From: Mycobacterium triplex
GTDB taxonomy: Bacteria; Actinomycetota; Actinomycetes; Mycobacteriales; Mycobacteriaceae
NCBI RefSeq assembly: GCF_000689255.1
Contig: NZ_HG964446.1
Coordinates: forward strand, 4,093,719-4,157,718
Length of the DNA: 64,000 nt
Direction: 5' to 3'
The position numbers and the translations under genes were made by a program. Below, in pieces: positions 36,259 to 44,362 of the stretch (position 1 is its first letter; each line of letters opens with the position of its first letter). Below the pieces are notes generated by a model, which ran no database searches, had not been told where the DNA came from, and saw nothing but the letters and a program-made list of their open reading frames with translations.

Positions 36259-39189
36259 TTAGCGCTTTGTGACCAGTCCGCCCGGTGGGTTTTCGTCAAC
36301 GTCGTTGAGGATCAGCGAGCGCACGGCGGGACGCGGTCCGTACGGTCGCAGCATCGTGCTGGCCGGCCGTGGACGCACATGCTGCGGCCACCAGAACCAG
36401 CGTCCGAGCAAGGTGGCCAGCGACGGTGTCATGAACGACCGCACGATCAAGGTGTCGAACAACAGACCCAACGCGATCGTCGTGCCCACCTGGGCCATCA
36501 CCCGCAGCGGGCTGAACATGAACGTGGCCATGGTGGCCGCGAACACCAGACCGGCGGCGGTCACCACCGAGCCCGAACCGGCCATCGCGCGGATCGTCCC
36601 CGTCTTGAGCCCGGCCTGGATTTCCTCCTTGAACCGCGATATCAGCAGCAGGTTGTAGTCCGAGCCGACCGCCAGCAGCAGGATGACCGCCATCGCCAGC
36701 ACCATCCAGTGCAACTTGATCCCCAGGATGTACTGCCATAGAAGCACGGAGAGTCCGAACGAGGCGCCCAACGACAGCAACACCGTGCCGACGATCACGC
36801 AGGCCGCAACCACGCTTCGGGTGATCACCAACATGATGACGAAAATCAGTGTGGCCGCGGCAATTCCGGCGATCAACAGGTCGATGTTGGAGCCGTCGTG
36901 CATGTCCTTGTACGTCGCGGCGGTACCGCCGAGGTAAACCTTGGAGCCCTCCCAGGGCGTGCCCTTGATCGCCTCGTGCACGGCCTGCTTGATCGGCTCG
37001 ATGTGGCTGACACCTTCGGGAGTCGCCGGGTCGCCTTCATGCGAGATGATCAACCGGACAGCGTGCCCGTCCGGCGATATGAACTGTTTGAGGCCCCTGG
37101 CGAAATCCGGGCTCTTGAACGCCTCCGGCGGAAGGTAGAACGTGTCGTCGTTCTTGGACTTGTCGAAGGCATCGCCCTGCGCGGTGGCGTTGTCGGCCTG
37201 CGCTTTCGCCTGGTCGTTAAGACCCTTCGTGATCGCATAGTTCGACATGATGGTGTCGAGGTTGTGCTGCTGGCTCTCGATCTGCGGCGGTATCAGTGCC
37301 ACCAGCTTCGGCTGGATCTGATCCAGCTTGTCGAGATTCGCGCTGAGGTTCACGATGTTCTCGGCCACCTGGTCGATGCCGTCCAGCGCGTTGAAAACCG
37401 ACCGGATTGCCCAGCAGACCGGTATGTCGTAGCAGTGCTTCTCCCAGTAGAAGTAGCTACGGATCGGCCGGAGGAAGTCGTCGAAGTTCGCGATGTCGTC
37501 GCGCAGCTTCTCGGTGATTTCCACGGTTTGCTTTGTGAGCCTGGTGGTTTCGTGTGTGGTGTTGCTCAGATCCTGGGTGACCTGCATCTGCTCATGCAGC
37601 GTTGCCATCGTTTTCTTGAGCTCGTCCGCCTGCTTCAGCAGGTTCTGCGCTTGCTCTTCTTGGTAGTGCTGGGTCTGCAGCCGCGCTGCCGACTGGGCAC
37701 CCATCTGAAAACCGAGGGTGCTGTGGTCGAGCGGCGTGCCCAACGGCCGGGTGATGGTCTGGACCCGGCCGATACCGGGGATGTGGAAGACCGCCTTGGC
37801 GACCTTGTCCAGGACGATGAAGTCGGCCGGGTTACGCAGGTCGTGGTCCGTCTCGATCATCAACAGCTCGGGATTCAGCCGAGCCTGGTTGAAGTGCCGG
37901 TCGGCGGCCGCATAACCGACATTCGCCGGAGTGTCTTCCGGCAGGAAGTGGCGGGTGTCGTAGTCCGTCTTGTAGCCGGGCAGAGTGAGCAGACCAACTA
38001 GTGCGGCGGCGATGGTCACCGCGAGAACCGGTGCGGGCCACCGGACGACGGCGGTACCGATGCGTCGCCAGCCCCGGGTCTGCAGCGTGCGCTTCGGGTC
38101 CAGCAGCTTGAAGAACGATGCCACGGTGAGGACCGCCGGTGCCAGAGTCAAGGCCGCGAGGACCGCGACCAACATGCCGACGGCGCAGGGTATGCCGAGT
38201 GACGAAAAATATGGCAACCGGCAGAAGCTCAGGCAGTACATCGCGCCGGCGATGGTCAGACCCGACCCGAGCACGACATGGGCCGTGCTGTGGAACATCG
38301 TGTAGAACGCTTGTTCACGCGTCTCGCCCAGACCGCGGGCCTCGTGGTAGCGGCCGACCACAAAGATCGCGTAGTCCGTTCCGGCGGCGATCGCCATCAG
38401 CACGAGCATGTTGTTGGCGAACGTCGACAACCCCATGATGTTGTAGTTTCCGAGCGTCGCGACGACGCCTCGGGCCGCCGCCAACTCGACGAAGACCATC
38501 GTCAGCATGATCGCAACGGTGACTATCGAGCGGTAGACGAACAGCAGCATCACGATGATCACCAGGAAGGTGACCATGGTGACTGTCGCGACGCCCTTCT
38601 CGCCCGCGTGCGACTGATCGGCAAACAGCGGACCCGCCCCGGTGACGTAGGCCTTGATCCCGGGCGGTGCGGGCACCGATTCGACGATCTTGCGGACGGC
38701 ATCGGTGGATTCGCCGGACTTGGCGCTGCCCATGTTGCCGGCGAGGTAGACCTGGACGTAGGCAGCCTTCTGGTCGTGGCTCTGGGAGCCCGCGGCGGTC
38801 AGCGGATCACTCCAGAAATCCTGGATGTGCTGAACGTGGTTCTTGTCTTGCTCGAGGCGCTTGACGATCTCGTCGTAGTAGTGGTGCGCCTCGGCCCCCA
38901 GCGGCTTGTCGCCCTCCAACAGGATCATCGCCGAACTGTCGGTATCGAACTCTTTGAACGTCGAACCGACGCGCATCATCGACTGGAACGACACCGCGTC
39001 CGTGGGACTCAACGACACCGACTGCCTCTTGGAGACGACCTCCAGTTGCGGAGAGATGGTGTTGGTGACGAAGACGAGGCCCAACCACAGCAGGACGATC
39101 GGCAATGCGAGCCGATGGATCATCCGCGGCAGGAACGGCGGGATCAGCGGCTGATCAACGCGCGGCACAGGCTCGGTGGTCTCGGTCAT
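36259..39189 (-). CDS. MmpL-family RND transporter
   Basis: A 976-residue RND exporter with two six-helix halves, each preceded by a large periplasmic loop. The paired Asp-Tyr proton-relay motifs are visible in AAGTDYAIFVVGRYHEAR (first half) and AVGSDYNLLLISRFKEEI (second half). The long loop 1 has an extended coiled-coil stretch (YQEEQAQNLLKQADELKKTMATLHEQMQ), as in MmpL4/MmpL5. It starts inside the end of the mmpS gene (ATGA overlap). MmpS4/L4 and MmpS5/L5 pairs export siderophores or drugs; by build this one belongs to that group. Confidence 0.92.
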   Translation of the reverse strand: MTETTEPVPRVDQPLIPPFLPRMIHRLALPIVLLWLGLVFVTNTISPQLEVVSKRQSVSLSPTDAVSFQSMMRVGSTFKEFDTDSSAMILLEGDKPLGAEAHHYYDEIVKRLEQDKNHVQHIQDFWSDPLTAAGSQSHDQKAAYVQVYLAGNMGSAKSGESTDAVRKIVESVPAPPGIKAYVTGAGPLFADQSHAGEKGVATVTMVTFLVIIVMLLFVYRSIVTVAIMLTMVFVELAAARGVVATLGNYNIMGLSTFANNMLVLMAIAAGTDYAIFVVGRYHEARGLGETREQAFYTMFHSTAHVVLGSGLTIAGAMYCLSFCRLPYFSSLGIPCAVGMLVAVLAALTLAPAVLTVASFFKLLDPKRTLQTRGWRRIGTAVVRWPAPVLAVTIAAALVGLLTLPGYKTDYDTRHFLPEDTPANVGYAAADRHFNQARLNPELLMIETDHDLRNPADFIVLDKVAKAVFHIPGIGRVQTITRPLGTPLDHSTLGFQMGAQSAARLQTQHYQEEQAQNLLKQADELKKTMATLHEQMQVTQDLSNTTHETTRLTKQTVEITEKLRDDIANFDDFLRPIRSYFYWEKHCYDIPVCWAIRSVFNALDGIDQVAENIVNLSANLDKLDQIQPKLVALIPPQIESQQHNLDTIMSNYAITKGLNDQAKAQADNATAQGDAFDKSKNDDTFYLPPEAFKSPDFARGLKQFISPDGHAVRLIISHEGDPATPEGVSHIEPIKQAVHEAIKGTPWEGSKVYLGGTAATYKDMHDGSNIDLLIAGIAAATLIFVIMLVITRSVVAACVIVGTVLLSLGASFGLSVLLWQYILGIKLHWMVLAMAVILLLAVGSDYNLLLISRFKEEIQAGLKTGTIRAMAGSGSVVTAAGLVFAATMATFMFSPLRVMAQVGTTIALGLLFDTLIVRSFMTPSLATLLGRWFWWPQHVRPRPASTMLRPYGPRPAVRSLILNDVDENPPGGLVTKR

Positions 39190-39731
39190 GCGGACTTGTC
39201 CAGGCAGTAGACGAAGGCGTTGACGGTTTCGTGGGGGGGCGAGTGGTTCGGAGCCTTGATGACGTCACCGCGTCCGTCGTGGTTGTTGACGACGAACTGG
39301 CAGGCGATCCAACTGCCGTCTCCTTGCGCCACCAGGTTGGCCGGGATGCCGGGCTTTGTTGACTTCAATACTGTGCTCCAGGGCAAGGGGACGTTGAGGG
39401 CCTGCTGGGGGTGGGAGTTTTCGTCGAGGTAGTTGATGGTCGCCGTGCTGCCCGGTGAACCCCAGACCTGGAGCGTGATGGTCTTGGCGTTGAACTGGTC
39501 GATGACGTCACCGGATGTGCCACCACCGAACGAACCGCTGTGGACGCCGAAGATTCCGTGCAGTCGGTAGACCATGAAACCCGATAGAGCGACTACGGCG
39601 GCAATGGTGAGGATGAGCCAAAACCGGCTGAACAGGCCCTTCTTCTTGGCGGGCTGTGGGCCGGGTTTTTCCTCGCTGCGTGGGGCAACGTTGGGATCTC
39701 GCGACTCTGTCCATGGCTTGGTGCTCGTCAT
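39186..39731 (-). CDS. MmpS-family membrane accessory protein
   Basis: A 181-residue partner of the downstream MmpL. ATG 39731 (MTSTKPWTESRD) is preferred over the longer in-frame start. A cytoplasmic tail (PAKKKGLFSRFW) precedes a single helix (LILTIAAVVALSGFMVYRLHGIFG), and an exported beta-domain follows (TITLQVWGSPGSTATINYLDENSHPQQALNVPLPWS ... IACQFVVNNHD), the typical MmpS fold. It overlaps mmpL by 4 bases, so the two form one operon. Confidence 0.92.
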   Translation of the reverse strand: MTSTKPWTESRDPNVAPRSEEKPGPQPAKKKGLFSRFWLILTIAAVVALSGFMVYRLHGIFGVHSGSFGGGTSGDVIDQFNAKTITLQVWGSPGSTATINYLDENSHPQQALNVPLPWSTVLKSTKPGIPANLVAQGDGSWIACQFVVNNHDGRGDVIKAPNHSPPHETVNAFVYCLDKSA

Positions 39732-39771
39732 GGGCGCTTTCCTAACCAGGGGCCGAAGGCTACTCAACTCA

Positions 39772-39794
39772 TTAGCTTAGTGAGGGTAAGCTTA
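39772..39794 (-). promoter_or_regulatory. AT-rich palindrome upstream of mmpS-mmpL (IdeR-like or TetR-type operator)
   Basis: TTAGCTTA (39772-39779) and TAAGCTTA (39787-39794) form an imperfect inverted repeat 41-63 bases upstream of the mmpS start. TTAGCTTAG resembles the left half of the mycobacterial iron box TTAGGTTAGGCTAACCTAA, and a TAACCTA lies close by at about 39802-39808, but the spacing is not that of a classic iron box. Iron control is plausible because mmpS4/L4-type operons are iron-regulated. Confidence 0.4.
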
Positions 39795-39856
39795 GACGCT
39801 CTAACCTACACCGACATGGTCCGGACTTCACCTCCCGAGCTGAGCGATTCGCAGAC

Positions 39857-40066
39857 TCAGACACTCCCCTTGACCGTCCCTGCTTCGGCGTGAACACAAG
39901 TGCAGCGGAAAGACAGTATCCACTTGCCGTTCATAGGTGCGACCGGCTGGGGGTAGGAGCGCAGCGTCTGGCGACAAGCCCCTACCTTCTCGGCGCCCTG
40001 TGACACCGATAACCCGTGGCTGATCACGGCCTGATACGTCTGCTCAGCCACGCTCAACTCCCTCAT
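39857..40066 (-). pseudogene. IS481-family transposase, N-terminal fragment
   Basis: A 69-residue frame starts at 40066 with RELSVAEQTYQAVISHGLSVSQGAEKVGACRQTLRSY, the helix-turn-helix start of mycobacterial IS481-type transposases (usually about 300-400 residues). After RQTLRSY the similarity stops, so only the first about 40 residues survive. The catalytic DDE region is absent. The IS-end repeats lie just upstream at 40075-40163. Confidence 0.65.
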
Positions 40067-40074
40067 CTAGGGAG

Positions 40075-40163
40075 TGTCAAGCATCAACCGAAGTAACTGT
40101 CAACCATCAGCCGAAACACCGTCAGGCATCACCCGAAGACAAAACGTCAAGCATCAACCGAGG
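40075..40163. repeat. Four degenerate 19-bp direct repeats at an IS481-type end
   Basis: Copies of YGTCAAGCATCAACCGAAG start at 40075, 40098, 40120 and 40145, with 22-25 base periods. Such repeats mark the ends of mycobacterial IS481 elements and lie directly before the transposase fragment. They are too short and too degenerate, with no real spacers, to be a CRISPR array. Confidence 0.65.
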
Positions 40164-40168
40164 TAATA

Positions 40169-40201
40169 GGGCTCGAACCCGCGACCAACGGGTTATGAGT
40201 C
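40169..40201. repeat. Left attachment-site repeat of the tRNA-Met island (displaced tRNA end)
   Basis: 33 bases, from GGGCTCGAACCCGCGACCAA to TTATGAGTC, equal to tRNA-Met bases 45594-45626 with one mismatch (G at 40192, A in the tRNA). The tRNA reads leftward with its 3' end on the left, so a copy of its T-arm and anticodon part about 5.4 kb to the left is what integration into the tRNA 3' end leaves behind. Confidence 0.75.
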
Positions 40202-40487
40202 TTGCCGACCTGGCAGAATCCAGACAATCTACGCCCCTCACAACGGGTTTGGAGGATTCATCCTGAAGCGTTGAATCCCTTGTCTTTCAATAGGTTTCGC
40301 TGATTCGGAGCATTCGATCGCAGCGTTTGAATCATCGGCGCAGGTCAGACCCGCCAAGGCCCGGCTGCGTAATGGTTGCGTAACAGCAGGCCCGAAACGG
40401 GGTTTGCTGGCCGATCCGCAGATTGAACCGACACGCGCGAGATTCGCCGTTCCGCTGCCTGCACGTCCAATCGATACGATTTTCGCC

Positions 40488-41306
40488 ATGAGAGCGGAAG
40501 CTTGGGCATCATGGGCCGCGTGGGCTACGGTCATCGTCGCGGCGGTCGCCGCATATCTAGCGTTGCGCCAAGTCTACGAGGCGAAAGCAACCCGCGAAAG
40601 TGCGAAACAACCGCACGTTATCGCGTTTCTTGACATGAATCAGAAAAATTGGCAATGGTTTGACCTGGTAATCAAGAATTTTGGTCCAACTACCGCGTAC
40701 AATATCAAGGTTAAGCTTCCATCGTTGAAAGTTGTTCCATACACAACAAATCAGGGCGTAGACGTTTCTGAGCTTTACGTTCCAACCGATATCACAACAT
40801 TAGCTCCCGGCCAAGAATGGCGAACAATTTGGGATTCAGCTATTGACCGCGAAGAACATAAACCTGAGCTCGTATCGCAATATGTTGGGAGGCTCGAATA
40901 CTCAGAGCGAGTCGACTCCAATTCGAAACGTCATACAGTTCAAATCTCCTTAGATACCAAGATGTTCCGCAATTCGATGCGCTTCAGTGACGAACAACCC
41001 AGCAATCCGATTGTAGGCATCCTGTCGCAGATTGCGGCAACTCTCAGCCAATACCAGAATGAGCACGAAGGCATCTGGGTTTATCCATTATCCGCCGATG
41101 AGCAACGCAGACATCTCCAGGAGCAGGAAGCGACTAGACGCGAAAAACAGCAAGAATTAAACGACCTGGTGGACCGAGCGCTAGGCAAACGGACGAAGCT
41201 CAAATTTGGACCTGACGACGGTCGTGATGCTGCGATCACTGACGGAGAGACGACGACGGTCGTAGAATTCAAAAATCATACTGACACAAAAGACGGGACC
41301 AAGTGA
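40488..41306 (+). CDS. Membrane-anchored hypothetical protein of the tRNA-Met island
   Basis: A 272-residue protein from ATG 40488 (MRAEAWASW). One N-terminal membrane helix (ASWAAWATVIVAAVAAYLAL) is followed by a short linker and a beta-rich domain with an Ig-like feel (VIAFLDMNQKNWQWFDLVIKNFGPTTAYNIKVKLPSLKVVPY ... LAPGQEWRTIWDS). The tail is charged and helical with QEQEATRREKQQELNDLVDRALG. No known family is recognised. Its stop is 3 bases before the DUF4062 gene, so the two form a coupled pair. GC is low compared with the core genome. Confidence 0.7.
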   Translation: MRAEAWASWAAWATVIVAAVAAYLALRQVYEAKATRESAKQPHVIAFLDMNQKNWQWFDLVIKNFGPTTAYNIKVKLPSLKVVPYTTNQGVDVSELYVPTDITTLAPGQEWRTIWDSAIDREEHKPELVSQYVGRLEYSERVDSNSKRHTVQISLDTKMFRNSMRFSDEQPSNPIVGILSQIAATLSQYQNEHEGIWVYPLSADEQRRHLQEQEATRREKQQELNDLVDRALGKRTKLKFGPDDGRDAAITDGETTTVVEFKNHTDTKDGTK

Positions 41307-41309
41307 ACT

Positions 41310-42449
41310 ATGGAGGTTCGTCACCAGGTTTTTGTCAGCTCAACATACGTGGACCTAAAGGATGAACGCGAGGCAATCATCCAGGCGCTGCTGGAATTGG
41401 ACTGTATCCCTGCAGGGATGGAGATGTTCGTGGCGACTGACGAAGACCAATGGGATCTGATTAAAGAACTCATAGATTTAAGTGACTACTATTTGGTGGT
41501 CGTCGGCGCCAGATACGGTCATGTAACACCAGAGGAAATCAGCTTTACCGAAAAAGAGTATAACTACGCACTTCAAACTGGAAAGCCGATCATTGCCTTT
41601 GTTCACGCTGACCCTGACAGCGTACCCGTTGGCGTTACCGACAAAGACCCCGAAAAGGCTAAGAAGCTCGAACAATTACGCAAGCGAATCAGAGACGGAT
41701 CGGACGGCGTGCGGCGCAACGTAGGCGAATTTAAAACGCCCGACGAACTAGCTGCGAAGGTATCTCGCGCAATGAGCAGAGCCATAAAGAAGTATCCTGG
41801 GGTCGGTTGGGTACGCGGCGACCAAGCGATGACTATTGAAACTCAACAGGAAATCCTAAATTTGAAACAAAAAATCAGTGAGCTGGAATCAGATAAGCGT
41901 GCAGCACAGTCCGCACTAGTCGAAGACGTAGAGCAACTTGCGCAGGGTTCCGACGAAATCACGCTCTCGCTATATATCCGCGATAATACTTATCCGGCAG
42001 CCGCACGCAAAGATCCAATCTATGTGGAAGCCACAACAACTTGGGATGAACTGTTTAAATATATAGGCCCGATGATGATCGACGAAGCGACGGAATCGGA
42101 TATAAAACAGAAATTATGCAATCATCTTTTCACAACAAAAGCGATTAGCGCAGATGATGTCGCCGCAATACGGGAGATGGGAAAAGATATCAGCCGTCAG
42201 CTACTAGCCGCGAGCTGGGACCTAGTTTCAATGCAACTCCGCGCACTCGATTTAATCGAGCCAGGAACCAAGAAACGTCAAATCCAAAACCAGCAAAATT
42301 ATCTTGGCCTGACTCAAAAAGGACAACGGTATCTGATGACGTTGCGCGCGATCAGAAGGGGCGTTAACCCCGGTGACGATATTCCACCAGATTCAGACGA
42401 TGAAGAAACTCAATCAGACATTGCAACGGACGAAGATGACAATGAGTGA
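41310..42449 (+). CDS. DUF4062-domain protein with coiled coil and C-terminal helical domain
   Basis: A 379-residue cytosolic protein. Residues about 5-105 are a DUF4062 domain: HQVFVSSTYVDLKDEREAII, then GMEMFVATDEDQWDLIKELIDLSDYYLVVVGARYGHV and EKEYNYALQTGKPIIAFVH. It has a nucleotide/TIR-like alpha-beta fold often found at the front of STAND-type and other conflict proteins. A coiled coil follows (about 175-210, ETQQEILNLKQKISELESDK), then an all-helical end with an acidic tail. No ATPase domain is present. It is coupled to the membrane protein upstream, suggesting a membrane-tethered sensor or effector pair. Confidence 0.75.
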   Translation: MEVRHQVFVSSTYVDLKDEREAIIQALLELDCIPAGMEMFVATDEDQWDLIKELIDLSDYYLVVVGARYGHVTPEEISFTEKEYNYALQTGKPIIAFVHADPDSVPVGVTDKDPEKAKKLEQLRKRIRDGSDGVRRNVGEFKTPDELAAKVSRAMSRAIKKYPGVGWVRGDQAMTIETQQEILNLKQKISELESDKRAAQSALVEDVEQLAQGSDEITLSLYIRDNTYPAAARKDPIYVEATTTWDELFKYIGPMMIDEATESDIKQKLCNHLFTTKAISADDVAAIREMGKDISRQLLAASWDLVSMQLRALDLIEPGTKKRQIQNQQNYLGLTQKGQRYLMTLRAIRRGVNPGDDIPPDSDDEETQSDIATDEDDNE

Positions 42450-42458
42450 GCTAGCCGA

Positions 42459-43208
42459 TCAGCTAATTCCCTTGCGTTCGAGCGGAATCACGTTTGATTG
42501 CGCGGCAACAGGGCGGGCCAAACCGGCGGGCTGGGAAACGTCGTCGTTGATGTAATCGCCGTAAACGTCCAAAGTCAGCGTAAAGGCGCTGTGTCCAAGC
42601 CACTTTGACACCCGCTTGAAGTCAACGGGCGGGTTAGCAGAAAGCAGGTTCACCGCGAAGCTATGCCGCAAGTCATGAAACCGTGCCGCTGGCAGCCCCA
42701 GCGTCGATTCGGCGGGTTGCATGGAACGCTTGTAGAAGTTCGACGGGTCAACAGGTTAAGTCCAATCGAAACGATCAGCGGTGTTCTTGACGTCTCTCCC
42801 CTGTGCTTTCGCGGCAGCTAGATCCAATCGGCCGGGGAACAGCGGCGCAGTTGGCTCGGCCGCTCGCGGATGGCTCGCCAGGTAGTCGGGCAAGTCTTGA
42901 GCAAGCCACGCTTCTAGCGGCACGGTTCACATCGACTCGTCGGATTTGGTCGATTCGGTTTCCCAGGTGCCCCCGCGCTTGGTTTTGGTCCGCTCGACCC
43001 GTACAGAGCCACCTGTATCAGTCAGGATCAGATCGCGGATTTCCAGGCCAGCCAGCTCGGCAGCACGCAAGCCGGTGAAACCGGCAAAAGTGACCAACAG
43101 CCCGTAAGCCGGTAGACCCTTGTTAGTGACGTTCATCCCCTCGGCGGGAGCGCCTGCGTATCTGCAGCCCGACAACATCGTGGGCCAGATCGCACCGGCC
43201 AGCTTCAA
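42459..43208 (-). pseudogene. Tyrosine recombinase (phage integrase), broken into frames
   Basis: Minus-strand pieces of one integrase: the middle part GFTGLRAAELAGLEIRDLIL with the first catalytic Arg and TKTKRGG (42927-43208), then after a stop a second frame TVPLEAWLAQDLPDYLASHP ... TAPLFPGR (about 42800-42920), then a third with PSNFYKRSM and FHDLRHSFAVNLL ... WLGHSAFTLTLDVYGDY (42459-42765), which has H-x-x-R, the second His and the Tyr nucleophile. The frameshifts and stops make it inactive. The N-terminal arm-binding part is missing or unrecognisable. Confidence 0.8.
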
Positions 43209-43515
43209 CGGATTACGGATCGATGGTTCGTATGGTCCAGTGTGGATCGTTCGTACGCAGTATATTCCAACGGGTTACCTTGCCATAGTGGCGACTGAAA
43301 GCCCCAATTCATTGAACAACCCTATTTCGTTGCGCCAGCACACGAATGCTGCTTACCAAGGCTTGCGCTCAATTCCGGGTAACACCAACGGCTACCCTTT
43401 GATTGAGTCGTTTTGGTCTCGCGCTGTGGGCGTTGGAACGCGCCATCGCGGAGCGGCTGCGGTCGTCCAGATCAAAGCAACCGGCAGTTACGAACCACCC
43501 ACGATTCCGATGTGA
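43153..43515 (+). pseudogene. Phage major capsid protein, C-terminal fragment
   Basis: A 120-residue fragment resembling the end of HK97-type major capsid proteins of actinophages: GLRIDGSYGPVWIVRTQYIPTGYLAIVATESPNSLNNPISLRQHTNAAYQGLRSIPGN, then GYPLIESFWSRAVGVGTRHRGAAAVVQI. The N-terminal two thirds are absent; the frame runs back to 43120 but loses similarity before about 43153. It lies on the opposite strand to the integrase remnant and abuts it, which marks a deletion junction in a former prophage. Confidence 0.6.
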
Positions 43516-43519
43516 CGCA

Positions 43520-43693
43520 ATGAGTTACGGATGCAGACAGTATCAAGATGAAACCCGCGTTGGCGATGCTTACCAATATGAAGATGAGCCAACTGAATTC
43601 GGTTTCGTCCCAAGCTATGTCCAGTTCTTGCCCCCGAGCGAGGGTGGGCCTTACAGGGGCAAGGCTCGACGCGCTAGGCGAATCATCCGATGA
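43520..43693 (+). CDS. Small hypothetical phage-type protein
   Basis: A 57-residue frame from ATG 43520, 4 bases after the capsid-fragment stop: MSYGCRQYQDETRVGDAYQYED ... GPYRGKARRARRIIR. The close spacing and phage context suggest a former head gene. No function is known, and it may be a remnant. The opposite strand here also has an open frame with a hydrophobic stretch, so coding direction is not certain. Confidence 0.3.
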   Translation: MSYGCRQYQDETRVGDAYQYEDEPTEFGFVPSYVQFLPPSEGGPYRGKARRARRIIR

Positions 43694-43733
43694 CTTACCC
43701 GGCTCCTGGCGCGGGCGTGGTTTCCGCTCGGTA

Positions 43734-44135
43734 TCAAGAACTTTCGTCGAGGTCTTTGACTTCGATGTCGTCAGCGCCACTGCCCTTGATCTGCTTGAGC
43801 GGCTTACCATCTGGCCCGTAAATCGTGATCATCTTCAGAACGGGTTCTGTAGGGATCTCTTCGCTGGCGCGCCGGAAGGGAGCCTTGATCCAATTTATTG
43901 CCGCATTCATGGTGGTGGAGACAACCGTACTGATGCTGGCATCGGCTGCTTTAAGCGCGATGTACAGACCGATGACCTCAAGGGTAGTAGGTCCCTTGCC
44001 GCCCGGCGGACGGTAAGAAATCTCGCCGTCGGTTCCGTTTCTGCGAAGCTCGTCTATAAATACCTCCAACGAGGTCAGATAGTTCGAAAGTACGCCGGTA
44101 ACCCGGACGGTAACTACGGCTGGATAGTCGGTCAT
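43734..44135 (-). CDS. EACC1-like small effector-associated protein
   Basis: A 133-residue protein: short N-terminal strands (YPAVVTVRVTG), FIDELRRNGTDGEISYRPP, a long hydrophobic helical middle (TTLEVIGLYIALKAADASISTVVSTTMNAAINWI) and a C-terminal beta hairpin (MITIYGPDGKPLKQI) with an acidic end. This order resembles the effector-associated constant component (EACC1) proteins that accompany trypsin-like and other conflict-system genes in actinobacteria. The assignment is by pattern only. It lies 226 bases downstream of the trypsin-like protease gene on the same strand. Confidence 0.5.
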   Translation of the reverse strand: MTDYPAVVTVRVTGVLSNYLTSLEVFIDELRRNGTDGEISYRPPGGKGPTTLEVIGLYIALKAADASISTVVSTTMNAAINWIKAPFRRASEEIPTEPVLKMITIYGPDGKPLKQIKGSGADDIEVKDLDESS

Positions 44136-44183
44136 GCCGATAGACGTTAGGTTTTGGGCTCTGCCTATTCAATATGACGGTTG

Positions 44184-44279
44184 GCTCGCGAAGATCTGCA
44201 ACGCCAGCTAGACGGCACACACGACAAGATCCGTGCCACAGAGATACAGCAGATCGCAAAACGCTTCGGATGGGCCTAG
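44184..44279 (+). pseudogene. Short remnant of an unidentified phage/mobile gene
   Basis: A 31-residue coding-like fragment AREDLQRQLDGTHDKIRATEIQQIAKRFGWA ends at TAG 44277-44279. It is cut off upstream by a stop at 44175. Composition looks like the end of a helical DNA-associated protein. It sits in the gap between the EACC1-like and protease genes, a gap with no other content. Only an interrupted remnant is visible. Confidence 0.25.
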
Positions 44280-44362
44280 AACGCTATCCACCAAGGCAGG
44301 GGTGGTCTAGGCGCAGCCAGCACGTTCAACCTCATCCATACCGGCTAGGACGCGACCAACCA

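Noticed and set aside
36898..38001. 367-codon plus-strand frame
   Set aside because: Antisense shadow of mmpL with no recognisable domain.
40075..40163. Four spaced repeats as a CRISPR array
   Set aside because: Units are 19 bp and degenerate, gaps are only 3-6 bases, no cas genes; they match IS481 end repeats.
40238..40534. Minus-strand 98-codon frame at the island's left end
   Set aside because: Overlaps the promoter and start of the membrane protein gene; no family features.
43472..43810. Minus-strand frame with a hydrophobic stretch
   Set aside because: Overlaps the capsid fragment and the end of the EACC1-like gene; no start context; kept only as a doubt about the 43520-43693 call.
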